Shown here: positions 51,400 through 64,000 of the stretch, piece after piece
How positions within the stretch are numbered: the first letter of the stretch is position 1
Layout: each line of letters starts with the position of its first letter
Assembly: GCA_039881145.1 (NCBI GenBank)
Contig: JAYKKI010000032.1
Coordinates: forward strand, 9,921,001 to 9,985,000
Origin: Druceiella hillmani
Taxonomy: Eukaryota > Arthropoda > Insecta > Lepidoptera > Hepialidae
Direction of reading: 5' to 3'
DNA: 64,000 nt
The notes under the pieces: generated by a model
Seen by the model: only the letters and a program-made list of their open reading frames with translations
Databases searched by the model: none
What the model was told of the DNA's origin: nothing
Made by a program: the position numbers and the translations under genes

Positions 51400-53565
51400 T
51401 TCACTCTTATATTTATCACTACTTAATTTTGGACAGGTTCATAAATATTTGTCACCCTATCTAAGACTGATACTTTTACGACTTTTTTTGCATTTGTTTG
51501 TCTCGTATATGCACTTAATTAGACCTTTATTTGTTAAAGTTTGTATATAACATGTTTCATACGAAATTTTTTCAAAGGGCACTTCAGTATCACCTTCTAA
51601 TTTTTTACGAAATATCCATTTGCACTGAATAACTGTCCTTTTTCTGGTTCATCAACTAATTTCTTTGCTTTACTTTATTCAAATGACTTCTGTTTTTTTT
51701 GGTTCTGGGCCGTTTTTTTTGGTTCTGGGCGTATTTTTGGTATGGTTTTTTAATGTAATCTGGTTAATAAAACTACACCTTTCAAGTTTTTGCCTATTGG
51801 TGTATGGGTTTACCTCCGTGGTAATGTATGAGTTTAACAATATGTGCAAGATTTTTCAAATCAATCTTGGGAATAGTATCCAATAAATCATCTGAACAAC
51901 TATTTGAGGTTACTTTATCTTCCACATAAATATTATTATAGATTGCGATCGATCAGAATTTGTACTTTCACTTTCATAACTGCTTGATCCACTGCCGTAT
52001 CTGATGTTGGCTTTGGTACTTCCTTCACACTGACATGCAACCTATAGTAGTCATTATTTGGTTAGGCGATAGTAACATCTTTGCTGGTGATGACTTTCTT
52101 TGTAATAGAATTGTATAAACTGTAATTTTTTCCATTTCTGATATGTCCAATTAAGTAATCCTTTACTGACTTTTATTCCATTTAAATGTTTCTTCTCTCA
52201 GTACATGGATCATGACAGTGCTGTAAAATATATGAATGACATCCGGCTTTCTCCTAACATATCCTTTCTACCATTCAGAGTTCAAAAGACGTTTTATTGT
52301 TTAACACAGAAGCCAACGATCGAACGATATTTGTTAGATATATAGCTGTTTTCATTGCTTTAGCTCAACATTTTTGTCTAAATTAGCATCACCTAGTTCT
52401 TTTGAGAACTGTATAATTTAACTGGTCACAAAATTCATTTTGTTTCGCAGTTTATGGATTTTTACGCTCATATTAAATACCATATTGCTTCAAGAAATAT
52501 AATTTTATTAGAATACCTTACAACTTTGATACTGGCGTTCATTTATTAATTAACAGTCAACTTAAACTCTTTGAAATGTATATATATTTCACTTTTATTT
52601 TTAATACACAATGATATCCTGCTATAGTTATCCACAAAAAGTAAAAAAGTTTCGTCATAGTTCGATAGACTTCATTTCCATTGGGTGGCAAAAATCTTCA
52701 TGCACCACTTCTAACACTATCTTATTTCTATTTCTGCTGTGTGAAAAATATAATTTTTCTTGTTTACTTGCAGCACACTGTACAGTCATTAAACAAACTC
52801 CCTTCTACCGCATTATTTTTTACTACATTTTAACATACTCTATATATGGTCTAGCAATTTGTGACATACCGTAGCGGAAGTTCGTTGTTACTGATAATAT
52901 AGCTATGCCAATTAGCTTATTCTACTGGCTTCTAAAGTAACAAACTTATTTCTGGAAATTAATTTTATAATGATTTTCTATTAGTTTACTAACAGACAAC
53001 AAGTTTGTAGTAAGGTTAGAAATGTATAAAACATTCCTAACAGTAATATCATATTCTTAATCATTCACAACCAAGTAATCAATATGTTTTCTGAACACAA
53101 TAATGGCAAACTTATTTGGAACGTAACAATTATTTTCATAGTTGGTAGGTTACGTAACTTACTTGCAATATCATTCTCATTGTTTTTCATATGGTTACTG
53201 ACTCCTGAATCGACGTACATTAATTTAAATAAAATTTTAGGTTTAAGTTAGGGCACTGAATCCACTAAATGATCGTTCTTGCAGTAATGGATAACATTTG
53301 ACTGTTTTAACGTGAAAATATCAAAATGATATCTCTGCAGTTTTATCAACTTTGCTACCATTTCTATTGTGTTTCTAACTTTTTACCAAAAATGCACATT
53401 CTTGTTGCCAACATCAGAATTTGAACTCATTTCTAGAAGCTTCGCTTTTGTGACTTCAACGATAATGGGGACACCTGAATTTTCAAGGGCCATGATCATA
53501 GTCAAAAAATTATCTGGTAACCTTGCTAAAAGAACAGAACTAATCGTTTAGTCACTTATTTTGGA
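51400..53565 (-). pseudogene. Ty1/copia gag-pol polyprotein, heavily decayed
   Basis: Minus-strand motifs fall in the copia order (gag, protease, integrase, RT) across all three frames. Gag C-terminus: LLARLPDNFLTMIMALENSG and VEVTKAKLLEMSS (53560-53420). A relic zinc knuckle reads HYCKNDHLVDSVP (about 53270-53310). Protease: YVDSGVSNHM (53188-53220), with the catalytic DSG present. Integrase: a Cys-rich segment, then IVLEVVHEDFCHPMEMKSIE (about 52650-52720), AMKTAIYLTN, and NNKTSFEL with TGA for the expected Trp (about 52276-52310). The copia-specific linker comes next. RT start: QCKWIFRKKLEGD (about 51595-51632), after which similarity fades by 51400. The catalytic YVDD of RT and the RNase H were not found. 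LTRs were not identified. Stops and frame changes occur every few dozen codons, so it is old. Confidence 0.85.
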
Positions 53566-53669
53566 ATCAGTTATTTTTAATTACATCGCTGTAGTTAAGT
53601 AAGATATGTCGTCATTGTTAATTTTTTTCAGAAGAATTGAAATAAAATTTCTCAAACATTTAAAGATAA

Positions 53670-53670
<1 letters not shown>

Positions 53671-53765
<95 letters not shown>

Positions 53766-53768
53766 GTA
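53671..53768. repeat. Compound (TA)n(TG)n microsatellite
   Basis: About 60 bases of TA pass into about 30 bases of TG. Open frames on both strands across it are repeat translations. Confidence 0.97.
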
Positions 53769-53769
53769 T

Positions 53770-54979
53770 GAAGAACCATGAAGAGGTAAAGTAACCTTGA
53801 AAGTAAATACTTAGATGAAGTATATTTCTGTGAACTTCACCCAAAAATTAAGGTATCTGACGGGAGTTCAATATCAATGAAAATCAAGGAAAAGAAGAAT
53901 GGTCATGAACGAATGAAGCAAACGGGATATCAATATATAGAAAAATGGCGTTTCATTATCGCCGCTCAGTGTAAGCAGGGTTGGTATCTTAGTGAAGTCT
54001 CCAAAAATATAATGAAACAAACTGATAGAGCTTTTTATTCCAAACTTGTTCCACATACATTGATAGCAAATCAACGTTTGACACAAGGATAAGATTTATT
54101 TCTTAAAATTCCTTTAATTTTAGTAATACGCAAAAAATTTCAACAAAGTATTGTTTCAAAGCGACTTCAAATTTGATTTCTTTCAAACGTTTCTACTGCC
54201 TTTGTGCATACGGAATTTAGTGTTTTTTAGATTTCATTGAAGTTACTGAATTAAATCTAATCGTCTCCAGAATTTATACAACTACCGTGTGAAGTCAGTG
54301 ACAACTATATCTTTATAGATATTTGACGCCACATATATTTTTAGTATACCCGTTTTGGGAATCTAAAACTTCTCTGAGATGAATTAACATAATTTTGACT
54401 ATTGTTGGGTTATTCTCTGAATACATACAGTGGCTAAAATAATAATGGTTCATAATCAAAATTTGTTTTCGAATTTGTAGGTATTTTACACATACACACA
54501 TATATATTTGCGAACAAATTGTCTTAATCTCGGAATATAACAAAAGATACAAACTAATTGCTTACCGCCCATGAATGTACTGTACGATGAAATTAAACTT
54601 TATTTATAACCTCCATATAATTAGTGTTTCCGGCTGGCGTAAAAAGTTAATCAGATTTTTGTTGGGGTTTATTTTGTTGTTCATCAGCAAAGATTTATTT
54701 TCTTACCCATTAGCATTAATTTTGTTTGTATATAATTATACAATTCAAAGAAAATTTTTTTTTGATGAATTCAATACGTGAATTTATTTATTAATAGTAT
54801 AGATGTAATTACATCTAAAAAGGATAAAATGACTTTTTTGTTTGTATTTTCCAGTATTTCCCTCGAAAATATTACTTACCATGCATGCACCTAGTGGAAA
54901 TTTATAGTCCATGGGTCAAATTATATTATTACTATCAGAAAATTGAATAGTTGTTAGAATTTATATTGAAAGCAATCCG
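53770..54979. other. AT-rich DNA, nothing recognised
   Basis: Short overlapping frames on both strands (53874-54092, 54313-54552, 54575-54781) without domains. Confidence 0.5.
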
Positions 54980-55099
54980 AGTTTTTCTATTGTATACAAA
55001 ATTTGACAGAAAAATGATGTTTCTTTACACACTAGCAAAATATTTGATGGCAGTAATACTTCTTAGAAATCCAATCCATATAAAATATAAGACCTATAC

Positions 55100-55178
<79 letters not shown>
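55100..55178. repeat. (TA)n microsatellite internal to A4
   Basis: Pure TA run at the same internal position as the A2 and A3 tracts. Confidence 0.96.
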
Positions 55179-55180
<2 letters not shown>

Positions 55181-55752
55181 ATTCTAATTTACAAATTACT
55201 ACAACTTCTTTCATCCCGGAAGGTACTTTCAATGTGTGGAAGAAATTAGCAAAGGATAATATGATCGAAAATACATCCAATGGCACGGCCACCTCGATTA
55301 GCAAATCCCTATTGATTGAGTATAATCCTATTTAGAGGGAGCGAGAGAAATCTTTGTTAGATTTCCGCATCATTCCTCCTACAATGAGCGATACGAAGAA
55401 AAAGTCCATCCTTCCCTCAGCACTAATCTTATTGCGATAAAGTTAAAAGGAGCGGTTCAGTTGTCTAAGCCCTCGTATTAATGGTGGGGAGATGACTTTC
55501 CTTTCACTTGTGGATATTTTTTTATCATTTCGTTAGAATTTCATCCTTAGCATTGTTATACTCGTTGATATTATATTCTTTGACAAAGAAATAATAACAT
55601 TTTCTGGGCGAATTAAATCTTTTAGTGTATTCTTGTTTTTGAGAAAATTTGATGTTTACTTTGCTAATAGTTTTTTGTAGCCAGGAAGACGTTGTTACTA
55701 GAAAATACAAATTGAATGATATATTAAGTAAAGTTATCTTTTTTCCAAACTG

Positions 55753-55806
55753 AAAATAATCGTTTTGGCTATAATCCCCTTGACTATAGCCAACACAATG
55801 ATTGTC
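55753..55806. repeat. Family A hairpin in A4 (decayed stem)
   Basis: TTGGCTATA and TATAGCCAA remain paired; the outer stem has several mismatches. The loop is almost identical to that of A1 (ATCCCCTTGA). Confidence 0.8.
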
Positions 55807-57070
55807 AACAGTTTAACGAAGTGTTTTCTGGTATGTCAATTATGCAACACAGTAGAAAGTTTATTCAAGAATGATTTGGGTTTTCGAATGTTTCAAGAAT
55901 GATTCATATTTTTGAATTTTCATTAAGCAATACAAACTTCTTTCAAACATTTATAGAAATATATGATAGAAATTTCTACACAATAATTATTTTATTATTA
56001 ATACGATTTTGCGCTCAGGTTTTTATTTCATTTGGGAAAAAATACTTGCAATATTTTATGTCGGACGACGGAAAGTTCCATATTCTGTAATTTTTTATTG
56101 CCACCTTAATACATTATCTGATTTTTACCCCATGAGCCGGTGAAACTGATTATGTACGAGTTTTTAGTTTAGACTTAAATTTCTTCCGTAAAATCAGTTT
56201 TTCGTCTTTTTTCCGGAAGATAAATCCATGTTTCTTTTATCTCTAATATTTACACCGACTTCTGATATTCTCTCTGACATTCAGGATGCTTCTCTCCTTT
56301 CTGACATTCACACTCACATGCACACACAGATCAGTGTTACATTTCATTTGACACCGACCCCAAAAATCTCTAACAGAAGCAGCAATTTGTAAATTAATTT
56401 ATATTTGGAAATGTTCTTTTTAGTTCCCTTTTTAGTTTGTGGTTGTTTGGGCGCGGTTAAATTTTTATTAATTTTTTCATTTTTGGTGCCTATTATTTCC
56501 TACAATTTCACGAAATTACGATGAATTCAATAGCAATAGCATCTCATTTACGAAATCAGAATACATTTTTGCAGCATTTCATCTACCTAAATATTTTAAT
56601 ACGTATTAATGTATATAAATATATATGGACATATTAACTCCCTCTTTGGATTTACCGTGGTCAGTGTTTTAAGTCCGCATATATCTTTACATCCGCCTAC
56701 TAATATCTTAGTTACTAAACGTCTTTTTATATACTTATCTATCTACTTACTTCCTTCGTTCCTTTATGTGTACCTGTATATACTTACCAATTTACTTTGT
56801 TTCATTTTTGCTTACGTCAACAAGTGGAATGAATCCATACTCGATTAGTTTATTTTTCAGCAATGAAATTCCTTGTCACTACATCCCAGCTCTATAATTG
56901 TGCTTTTGATAAAGTGCCGATTTATGTTGCCATTATTTGGGTTAAAACTTTATATAATTTATTACTAAATTTACATTTCAAATATAACATACAATACCGA
57001 TACCTGTGCTTAATATTTTAGAGGAATTCAACGGCATACCTTCAATCTCCATGCTCATTTGAATACTTGG

Positions 57071-57085
57071 CCTAACCTAACCTAA
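57071..57085. repeat. Three CCTAA units
   Basis: Three perfect units of CCTAA, the complement of the arthropod telomere repeat TTAGG. Too short to be more than suggestive of the host group. Confidence 0.5.
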
Positions 57086-57229
57086 AAAATTTTTACGATA
57101 GTACTATAGAGCTATGCGAGCAAAAAATAATTATTCAAATTAGTTTTTTTTAAGAGTTTTTTATATTTTTTATTTAGTTAACTTACACAAAACAGAACTT
57201 GCCACTACGGCTTTAGGCTAAAAAATATT

Positions 57230-58125
57230 AGGATCCAGAGCACAATGACAGAGATTTCCTTCAAGCCCATAATACTAATTTAAAAACAGGAAGTCCTAAA
57301 ACCTCACGATTTAAGTAGAAAATACCCCCATAACTTGAGAATTCAGGAGTGAGAACTCGAAAACTAATGACAGAGTATTTCCTTGTTATCCACAATACCG
57401 ATTTAAAACAGTTCTCAGGTCTCACTGTTTAAGGAGACAGTAAAACGTCAAGTGTGATGGGTTGGAATCTGGAATTTATTTGCAGAAAATCTGCTTAAGA
57501 TTCGAAATATTAATTTAAAAATATATGAATCCCTAATCTCAGGGCTGTGGCAAACAGTATCTTTACAAAATAAGAACTGAGGATATGCAACCCGGAATTC
57601 CATATTAGACTTTCTGCTTATGACCCACCAAACTAATTTGAAAGAGCTATTAGAATTAAGCAGGTGTACCCCTGCAGCGTAAAGATAAAAAAATGGTTCC
57701 CGGAGTTTGGTGGTAGAGGTTCTGTTTGAGGCTCAAAATGGTACTTTAAAACAGGTCCTCAGATCTGACGGTTTAGACAGGCAGAATTCTTAAGGAAACA
57801 GAACTGTGGGGTCAAAACCCGAAACCCAAGGAAAAAGTAACTGTTTGAGAATGAAAACAATTTCTGCTTGAGATCCACAATATTAAATTAAAAACAACAC
57901 ATCCTCAAATCTCCCGGTTAAGATAGGCAATACTCTTGCTGCATCAGTAATAAAAATTTGAAGTCCAGAATTTAGAGACAGAGTCCTGTTTAACACCCAA
58001 AATACTAATTTAAAAACAGCAGATTCTTAATTCCTACAATTTAAGCACACAGTTTTAGCATTCAAGTTTAGTTACAGATTATCTGCTTGAGAGCCAAAAT
58101 ACTAATTTAAAGACAACGGATTTTC
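57230..58125. repeat. Diverged minisatellite, about 117-bp period, 8 units
   Basis: The phrase CCA-AATACTAATTTAAAAACAG recurs with variation near 57267, 57391, 57503, 57622, 57732, 57861, 57978 and 58091 (spacings 110-129). Each unit continues with TCCT-A-ATCTC-CG-TTTAAG and CAGAGT/TCTGCTTGAGA blocks. Units are strongly diverged from each other, so the array is old. It is absent from A2 and A3. Confidence 0.85.
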
Positions 58126-59049
58126 ACTTTATTAGTCTCACCTATTTCAAAGGAAGCTTACAATAAACTTTAAAATGTATCAGCTCAGTGGACTCAATTT
58201 CTTCTTACATGTATTATTTTCCAATACATAGTAATTGTTTGATTTAGAATGAATGGACTGCGATATCAAGATCAATTTATTCAAATTCTTAGTTTAGTCA
58301 AATTTTGAGAATCATAATGATCGTACAAAGCAAAATATAAAAAATAACAGAACTTTTTTTAATTTGAAAATACTTGGTGTAAGGAAAAAAAATACTTGAA
58401 GAATGCTAAAACTACCAAACAACCATTACATAAATATTTTTAATATTTCAGGAAATAAACTGTTATTTTTGACGTGAAATCTTGCAAATTATATTTCACG
58501 TCTTAACAGATAATTTTGACGGTGGGATTAATCACTGACCAATGATAAGATTAAAGGTTATTTAATTTATGGTAAAATTGAATGGACACATTAAAATTGA
58601 ATGGACAACTAATAAGATCGTTGTATGTTTAAATGCTCAAGTATTCAAACGGCATACACCTATTAAACAGAAACATATAAATTAAAATCACATAAACGAT
58701 GAAATGATGACAACCCTTGAGTACGATCAAACTGACAAAATTGAACAAAATATTTCAAATACATTTGAAATGTGGATAAAAGAACTAGAATTTTGTTACA
58801 TTCGTATAAGTAGTTGATGTCCTGTGAATAATTATTATTGTGCATTATACTACAGATCTACGTTAAAACTTGTCATAATTAAGTTTTTTTACAAATTTTA
58901 AATCAAACAAAATGATAGTCTTTATCGCCACATATGTATTTACAGACAGATACATTAAATTCATATAATTTGCGACTCTTTTTCCGTTATATCTATACTA
59001 TCTTATAATAGAGTTAAAACGTGAAACAAACTGTATCGATCGATCAGGG

Positions 59050-59310
59050 GTCGAGGGAGAGTCGATTCGATCAAAATATTTTCTGGTTCGGCCGAATTGA
59101 ATTACCGAATAACGCGATGCGAGCAGCACAAAGTAACTTTTATTAAAGCACATTGTCATCGGTGGTATGAGCCTATTGGGAAAATGGAAAATGTGGAAAA
59201 CATAAACAATCACCCTCTCTGGAGGTTTGACCCCGCAGCTTTTAACGGTTTATTGCCATGCTTTTTTTTATTGATGGGCATAATTGTTTTGAATGTTGAA
59301 TTTTTGCTTA
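59050..59310 (+). other. Most conserved block of family A (A4 copy)
   Basis: Counterpart of 24700-24960. The forward frame from 59097 is open for 80 codons and includes RWYEPIGKMENVENINN, HPLWRFDPAAFNGLL and a hydrophobic tail. The A3 copy is stopped soon after the shared part, so an encoded product is uncertain. Confidence 0.5.
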
Positions 59311-61495
59311 TTAATAAAAGTTGCGGTAATAATAATTGATTGACTGTGACTTGTTGGTGGTACGCGGTGAAAATATACCTTTAGCGTAAAAATTTACTTA
59401 CTTAAATTCAAAACAGTTTCTAAAGTTTTTTTTAAAGTTTTTCTATACTCTTGACTTTTTTAATCTGTAAATGATGTCGCAAGGTTGGTCTAATAATGTA
59501 CTATCGGAAACCAGTAAAAATCTTAGGTTTTGCCGAGTATGTCTTGAGTTGTGAGGTCAAGCGTGGTCGTGGAAAAAGTGTTTAGTCATGCAGATTAATT
59601 AGTTTGTTTACCATTCGATTTAATTAATGACAGTAAATCTCTACATTCTCTGCACATTCCTTCCTCTTTTCTCAATTTAACAGCACCCTTAATAATCAAT
59701 AGAAAACTCTGTTGACATTTTGAATACCGCATGGCTATAATTAAACTTTTATTATATTAGTGGCGTGACCATAACCTAAGTTCAATTCTCAAAATCCATT
59801 AAAATCGGTGTCTAACCAAACATTCATTTTAACAATTTATGTACTTAAAACAAAAGTTGGAAAATATTTCATTAGCCAATTATAATTATTTTCATTTATA
59901 TCCACTTTCATTTTCTGAAACCTAAATGGTTTATTCCGATATGATTTTTTTGATTATGTAAAATAAAGAAAAAACCATTTGCTTTTATCTCAGCTTTGGT
60001 TATTATTTCAATATTCCTACAACAAAGATGAATAAATATGGAAAAGGAAATACCACATTTAAACTTTAGAGTGAAGAAAATCTTTAACTTTTATTCAATA
60101 GTACTTTGGAGAACGTAGTTTAGTAATATAAATACATGGATCAGGTTATTTAACGAAAAAAAAATATTGATTACTGCATGAAGTTCCGATTATTTATAAT
60201 ATTTGGTTAGTTCAAATTCAAAATGATTGTGTTCATTCTTAGCTAGTCTGATTACTTAGAGTAGAAATTCAAATGCCAATTAAAAAAAGTGACCAATGAA
60301 TAATTAAAATATAAAAAGTGGTATACAAAGAAAGACAAATATAAAGAATTTTGTAAAAACCCAAAATATACAATAATATATTCTATTGCGTCTTAAAAGA
60401 TTTCAGTGTGCAAAAAGGACAACATTTGTCTAACCCAATTTGATATATAATTTTATCAATTTGACAATTTTTCTTAGTGGCAAAGAGAACTAAACAAGAT
60501 TATAAATTATCCATTAAAGCACAATTCTTGATTTCTGTGACAAGGTAATAATTGAAACATATTCATTGTTACGCTCTTGAACAGAAGACTTTAAGTAAAT
60601 GAAAAACTTGATTAATACATAGAAAATAGGGTAAAAAACAAGAATTTAAGGAATTTTACAATAAGTATTAGGATGGTTTAAATAATAAATTAAATTTTTT
60701 AAAATAGCTCGACGATGCTATTTTCTGTAATTATTCCTAGTACTTATACAAATAATTTAAAGACGAAAGAACAAGTTTGATTATTTGAAGAAAGACGAAA
60801 AAAAAAGATGGCGATCAAGTTTTTAAAACAATTTTATTAGATCAAAGAGTTTTTGAAAATAAAATTTGTATAAAAATTAGTATTGCTTAAACACAAGTCT
60901 CACATAAAATAAACTTTTAGCCATAGAAAAGAATTTTGAAAATTTCCCGAGATTTTGTTCACATGTAAACCTTTAGAAAATATTATTAACTTAACTTTAA
61001 CATCAGAGGTCTGGGTTATGAAGAAGAAGATTCAAAATCTATATATTGATCTCGGAACTTGTATAAATAGTTACAGCATCTCGTGATAAAACTGATTAGA
61101 AAAAGGAAAAGCTTCAGATCACATAGTTTATTCAATAGACGAGCATAACGCGCAACAACAAAACGAAGGGGTGCAATTTAAACAACGAATACAATTCCAG
61201 TATTTCAATACTCGCACCAGATTAGAACCTTCTTGAATAATACAAATTCCAAAAACATAACAATGTAAACTAAATTACTTGAATAATAACGTAAGTAGTC
61301 TTGTAGACTTGGATTTAACTTCATGTAAAGCCTTCTTAAAATTATCAGCATACTAACTCTTTATACATACATAATTCAAGTTAACAACATTATAATATAA
61401 TTTTTCTTTCAATAAATTTTTTTAATGCCTGTTTGCCTGTACTTGCACGGTTTACGATATTTACCGTACTTAATAATAACTGAACTATGTCAATA

Positions 61496-61500
<5 letters not shown>

Positions 61501-61535
<35 letters not shown>

Positions 61536-61547
61536 TGTATATATATT
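61501..61547. repeat. (TA)n microsatellite
   Basis: Short TA run inside A4 without a counterpart in A3. Confidence 0.93.
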
Positions 61548-62688
61548 AGTTATATTCGCCTATATCTATTAATATTTAATTTAACTGTCATGATCTTCTC
61601 CTCAATTTAAGTTAGTGATTTTCAGTTTATTTAGATAACATAATCCAAATTCTTTACTTTTTTCAAATATTTCAATAGTTCCTTAAAGTATTCAAATACA
61701 ACGACATTCAGTATTCTTGTTAACACAATTCAACAACCAGTTTTTGGAGGATATCAACAATATTGTGATTTTGAAATACACTTTAATTCCAAAGCTAATT
61801 GGCACCTTAATTTAACAGCGAAAAAGCAACTGAAAAGAGCATTACATTTCCTATTAACAAATCGGTCCTGTCGTCGCTGAGGTATTGAGTACTTGCACAA
61901 TTTAGCGAGCAGCGCTAGTTAGCATTACTCAAGGTAAATTATCGCTTTCGATCTAGTCAGTGTAAAACGGGGTATCTTAATCAAAAACGTATGTATCGAG
62001 GGCAAGGGTTCAGAGAGCTTTGATTAACGAATTATATCCTTCATCGTTTATAACGCCCAACTTAATCTATGTATAAATGACATGTATACAATACACTTTG
62101 TTTCGTATTAGCACATCATTTGTGTTAAATTTAAAGATTGTTCCAAGTCATTTATCTGTAATTATATCAATATATAACTTTTATTCCGATAAACAAAAGA
62201 AATGGGGCAATCCGTCATAAATAGCCTTTTCAACAACTCGAGAGTGAACTTCACATTTTTAATTATTCCCGTTTTGAATATATATTCATACAAAATGAAT
62301 TTATGCAGGAGAAAAGAAAGTGTCTATTTATCATTTTGAATGATTCTAAATGAAGATTCGGTAGAATGGCAGAAACCTAAAAAGCTAATAATTGTTGGAC
62401 GGGCACGTTGATGTAATCTATGAAGAGGAGTTTAAACCATTCAGCCCCGCTATTAAAAATAATCTAGATTTTAAACTTTTAACAAAGTATAATAGTCACC
62501 GATCTTACGAAAATATGAGTAAGCCGTCCTATAAGTTCCGTAGTTTGTTTAAAGTGTGACCTAAGAACGAAAGCTATGTTTTTATTTCATCATGACATTT
62601 GACAAACAAATTGGAGCCTTTTTGTGCGGGGTGTATTATTATGATTTCATATAAAATTCAAACTTTAGTTTTTTAAGGAGACTTACTC

Positions 62689-62770
62689 ACGCACACATAC
62701 ATACATACATATAAGCGCGCACACACACACATATACACACACACACATAAATGTATATATATATATATAA
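62689..62770. repeat. Compound CA/TACA/TA microsatellite
   Basis: CA and TACA units followed by ATATATAT. The minus-strand frame across it is a repeat translation. Confidence 0.95.
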
Positions 62771-64000
62771 GTTAGATACTTTTGGTACGAAATGAACAGA
62801 TTTACTCTCCAAATCAATATTGAAAAATGCCTATAAAAAGGAAAATTAACGATTCGGAATTTAATATTCTTTGCAACTTGCAAAATACTCTCAGCTTAGT
62901 CAGCCATAAGATTTTTATTGAGTTAATTGTACAAGTATTAGACGAAGGTATTGTTCAATAATATCACTAGGTTCATAGAATAACAGCATTTGTTACTATT
63001 AATAAAATATTAATTATTGAATGACAACTGCAGCTTATCGTTTAAATTTGTTAACATATCAAATTTTACTAGCCTAAGGATGGTCTTTCCTCTTTCTTTT
63101 ATGGTATATTTTATGTTACTTGATTAAAGATAACAAAATTTCATACTTCATCGTCTATCTACCTTGAATTTGCTCATATTTTATAGACTATAAAATAAAA
63201 ATACAGGTGCACACATGTAAAAATTTAAAAAAAAATTTAGGCGGCAGACCAAAAACGTCTGCTTGTGACTCGGTTCATAAATATTGTCGGATTCAATGCT
63301 TTGAGCTTAGTGACACTCCTTGATGGCTGCCGATCTACTAGACGATGGCTCGAATTTGATTGGACGTAAGAATTGTGTGGACCATTAAGCATCCGATACT
63401 ACAGCACTTGAAAAAAAAACAGTATATGTCTTAGGTATCACATGGTAACTTGGTATTCGCAGTATTTAATTACAGTTATAGAGGCATATTTGATTTTAAC
63501 CCGACTCCCTTACAACATAGTTAGAATAATGAATTTATCAATGTATGTACTTATGTACGCCTGATCGTAATTCCAGAACTATTATATTGATTCGATAAAT
63601 GAGGTGGTTTAATATGTCCATAGATGGTGTTGTACCTTATTTAAAAGGCGTTTACGAGCTGTAAACCAGATTTTACTTAAATATTATCATTATAAATCCC
63701 TCAATCTTCCTACACGTATGACGTGTAGATATTATGATTTACTTTGTTGTTGTAATTATAGACTGAAATTGTTTTGCTATTTGGATTTATCCTTTTAGTT
63801 CTTACTTTGGCTATTTGGATTTATACATTTTGTATTTTAGTATATTTTATTCATGCTTTGAAATTTTTTATAATAATGTTATTCCCCTCACGATTTTTAC
63901 ATATAATAATGTGTATTGTTCCGATTAAATATCGATTTTGTGACTTAGGGCGAGTTTTAAAGTTAAACTTCAGGAGAGAAAGTTGCTCTAGAAGGTTTGC
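62771..64000. other. AT-rich DNA, nothing recognised
   Basis: Contains a small palindrome, CTACACGT-ATG-ACGTGTAG (63710-63728), a repeated GCTATTTGGATTTAT (63776, 63811), and a somewhat more GC-rich stretch at 63240-63400 that matches nothing I know. Confidence 0.5.

Larger units (their letters stand above)
54980..62600 (+). repeat. Repeat family A, copy A4
   Basis: Starts with the block left of the (TA)n (AGAAATCCAATCCATATAAA) and continues past TTTCATCCCGGAAGGTAC, CAAATCCCTATTGATTGAG, AATGAGCGATACGAAGAAAA and the hairpin. After a divergent middle (56100-58120) that holds the 117-bp minisatellite, it matches A3 again from 58120. The last clear match, ATTCGGTAGAATG-CA-AA-CCTAAA, is near 62360, with weaker similarity to about 62590. 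Collinearity over about 7.6 kb shows that the A3 and A4 units are one long repeat and not several short ones. Confidence 0.83.

Noticed and set aside
57071..57085. Telomeric repeat array
   Set aside because: Only three CCTAA units; too short to call a telomere or telomere-fusion site.

Overview
The window looks like gene-poor, strongly AT-rich chromosomal DNA of an arthropod, probably an insect. The grounds are long (TA)n microsatellites, mariner-type transposases that begin with an insect-type N-terminal HTH domain, a Penelope-like element, non-LTR and Ty1/copia remnants, a tRNA-derived SINE with an (AAAT)n-like tail and one short TTAGG-type array. I see no intact protein-coding gene, tRNA, rRNA operon or CRISPR array. 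Nearly all open frames are short chance frames, several of them translations of (TA)n tracts.

The dominant structure is a long, mostly non-coding repeat, here called family A. It occurs as A1 (3395-4030, + orientation), A2 (about 11900-16900, - orientation), A3 (about 19200-29930, +) and A4 (about 54980-62600, +), with a faint relic near 45405-45600. Copies share an internal (TA)n tract, a hairpin built on TGTTGGCTATA/TATAGCCAACA, and, in A3 and A4, a more conserved block of about 260 bp. Younger elements are nested in it: a 1.86-kb Penelope-like element in A2, with a 12-bp target duplication and an empty site visible in A3; a mariner-like element in the (TA)n of A3; and a SINE in A3. A second repeat, family B (790-2880 and 46680-50690), carries a decayed segment resembling the 3' three quarters of 5S rRNA. 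A third, family C, lies at 29890-30160 and 33130-33400.

Layout. 1-9770: family B and A1 fragments, a small non-LTR RT remnant, a perfect 71-bp palindrome and a 184-bp Penelope derivative. 9770-11900: microsatellites and diverged tandem repeats. 11900-16900: A2 with the Penelope element. 16936-18545: SINE and broken non-LTR RT. 19200-29930: A3 with nested insertions and a diverged inverted repeat. 30600-31000: two short putative exon-like segments, the only hint of a cellular gene. 34433-35748: a second mariner-like element with TA target sites. 36304-38087: an inverted repeat with 525-bp arms of roughly 98% identity. 44830-45394: a near-perfect 52-bp minisatellite. 46680-50690: family B. 51400-53565: a very decayed Ty1/copia polyprotein. 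54980-62600: A4, containing an eight-unit, roughly 117-bp minisatellite. The rest is AT-rich DNA in which I recognise nothing.

All transposase and reverse transcriptase frames carry stops or frameshifts, so the window records past activity. The parts most likely to have present-day effects are the long hairpins (possible small-RNA sources), the hammerhead-like motifs of the Penelope termini and the unstable tandem arrays. All alignments were made by eye, so boundaries are approximate unless termini or target duplications are stated.
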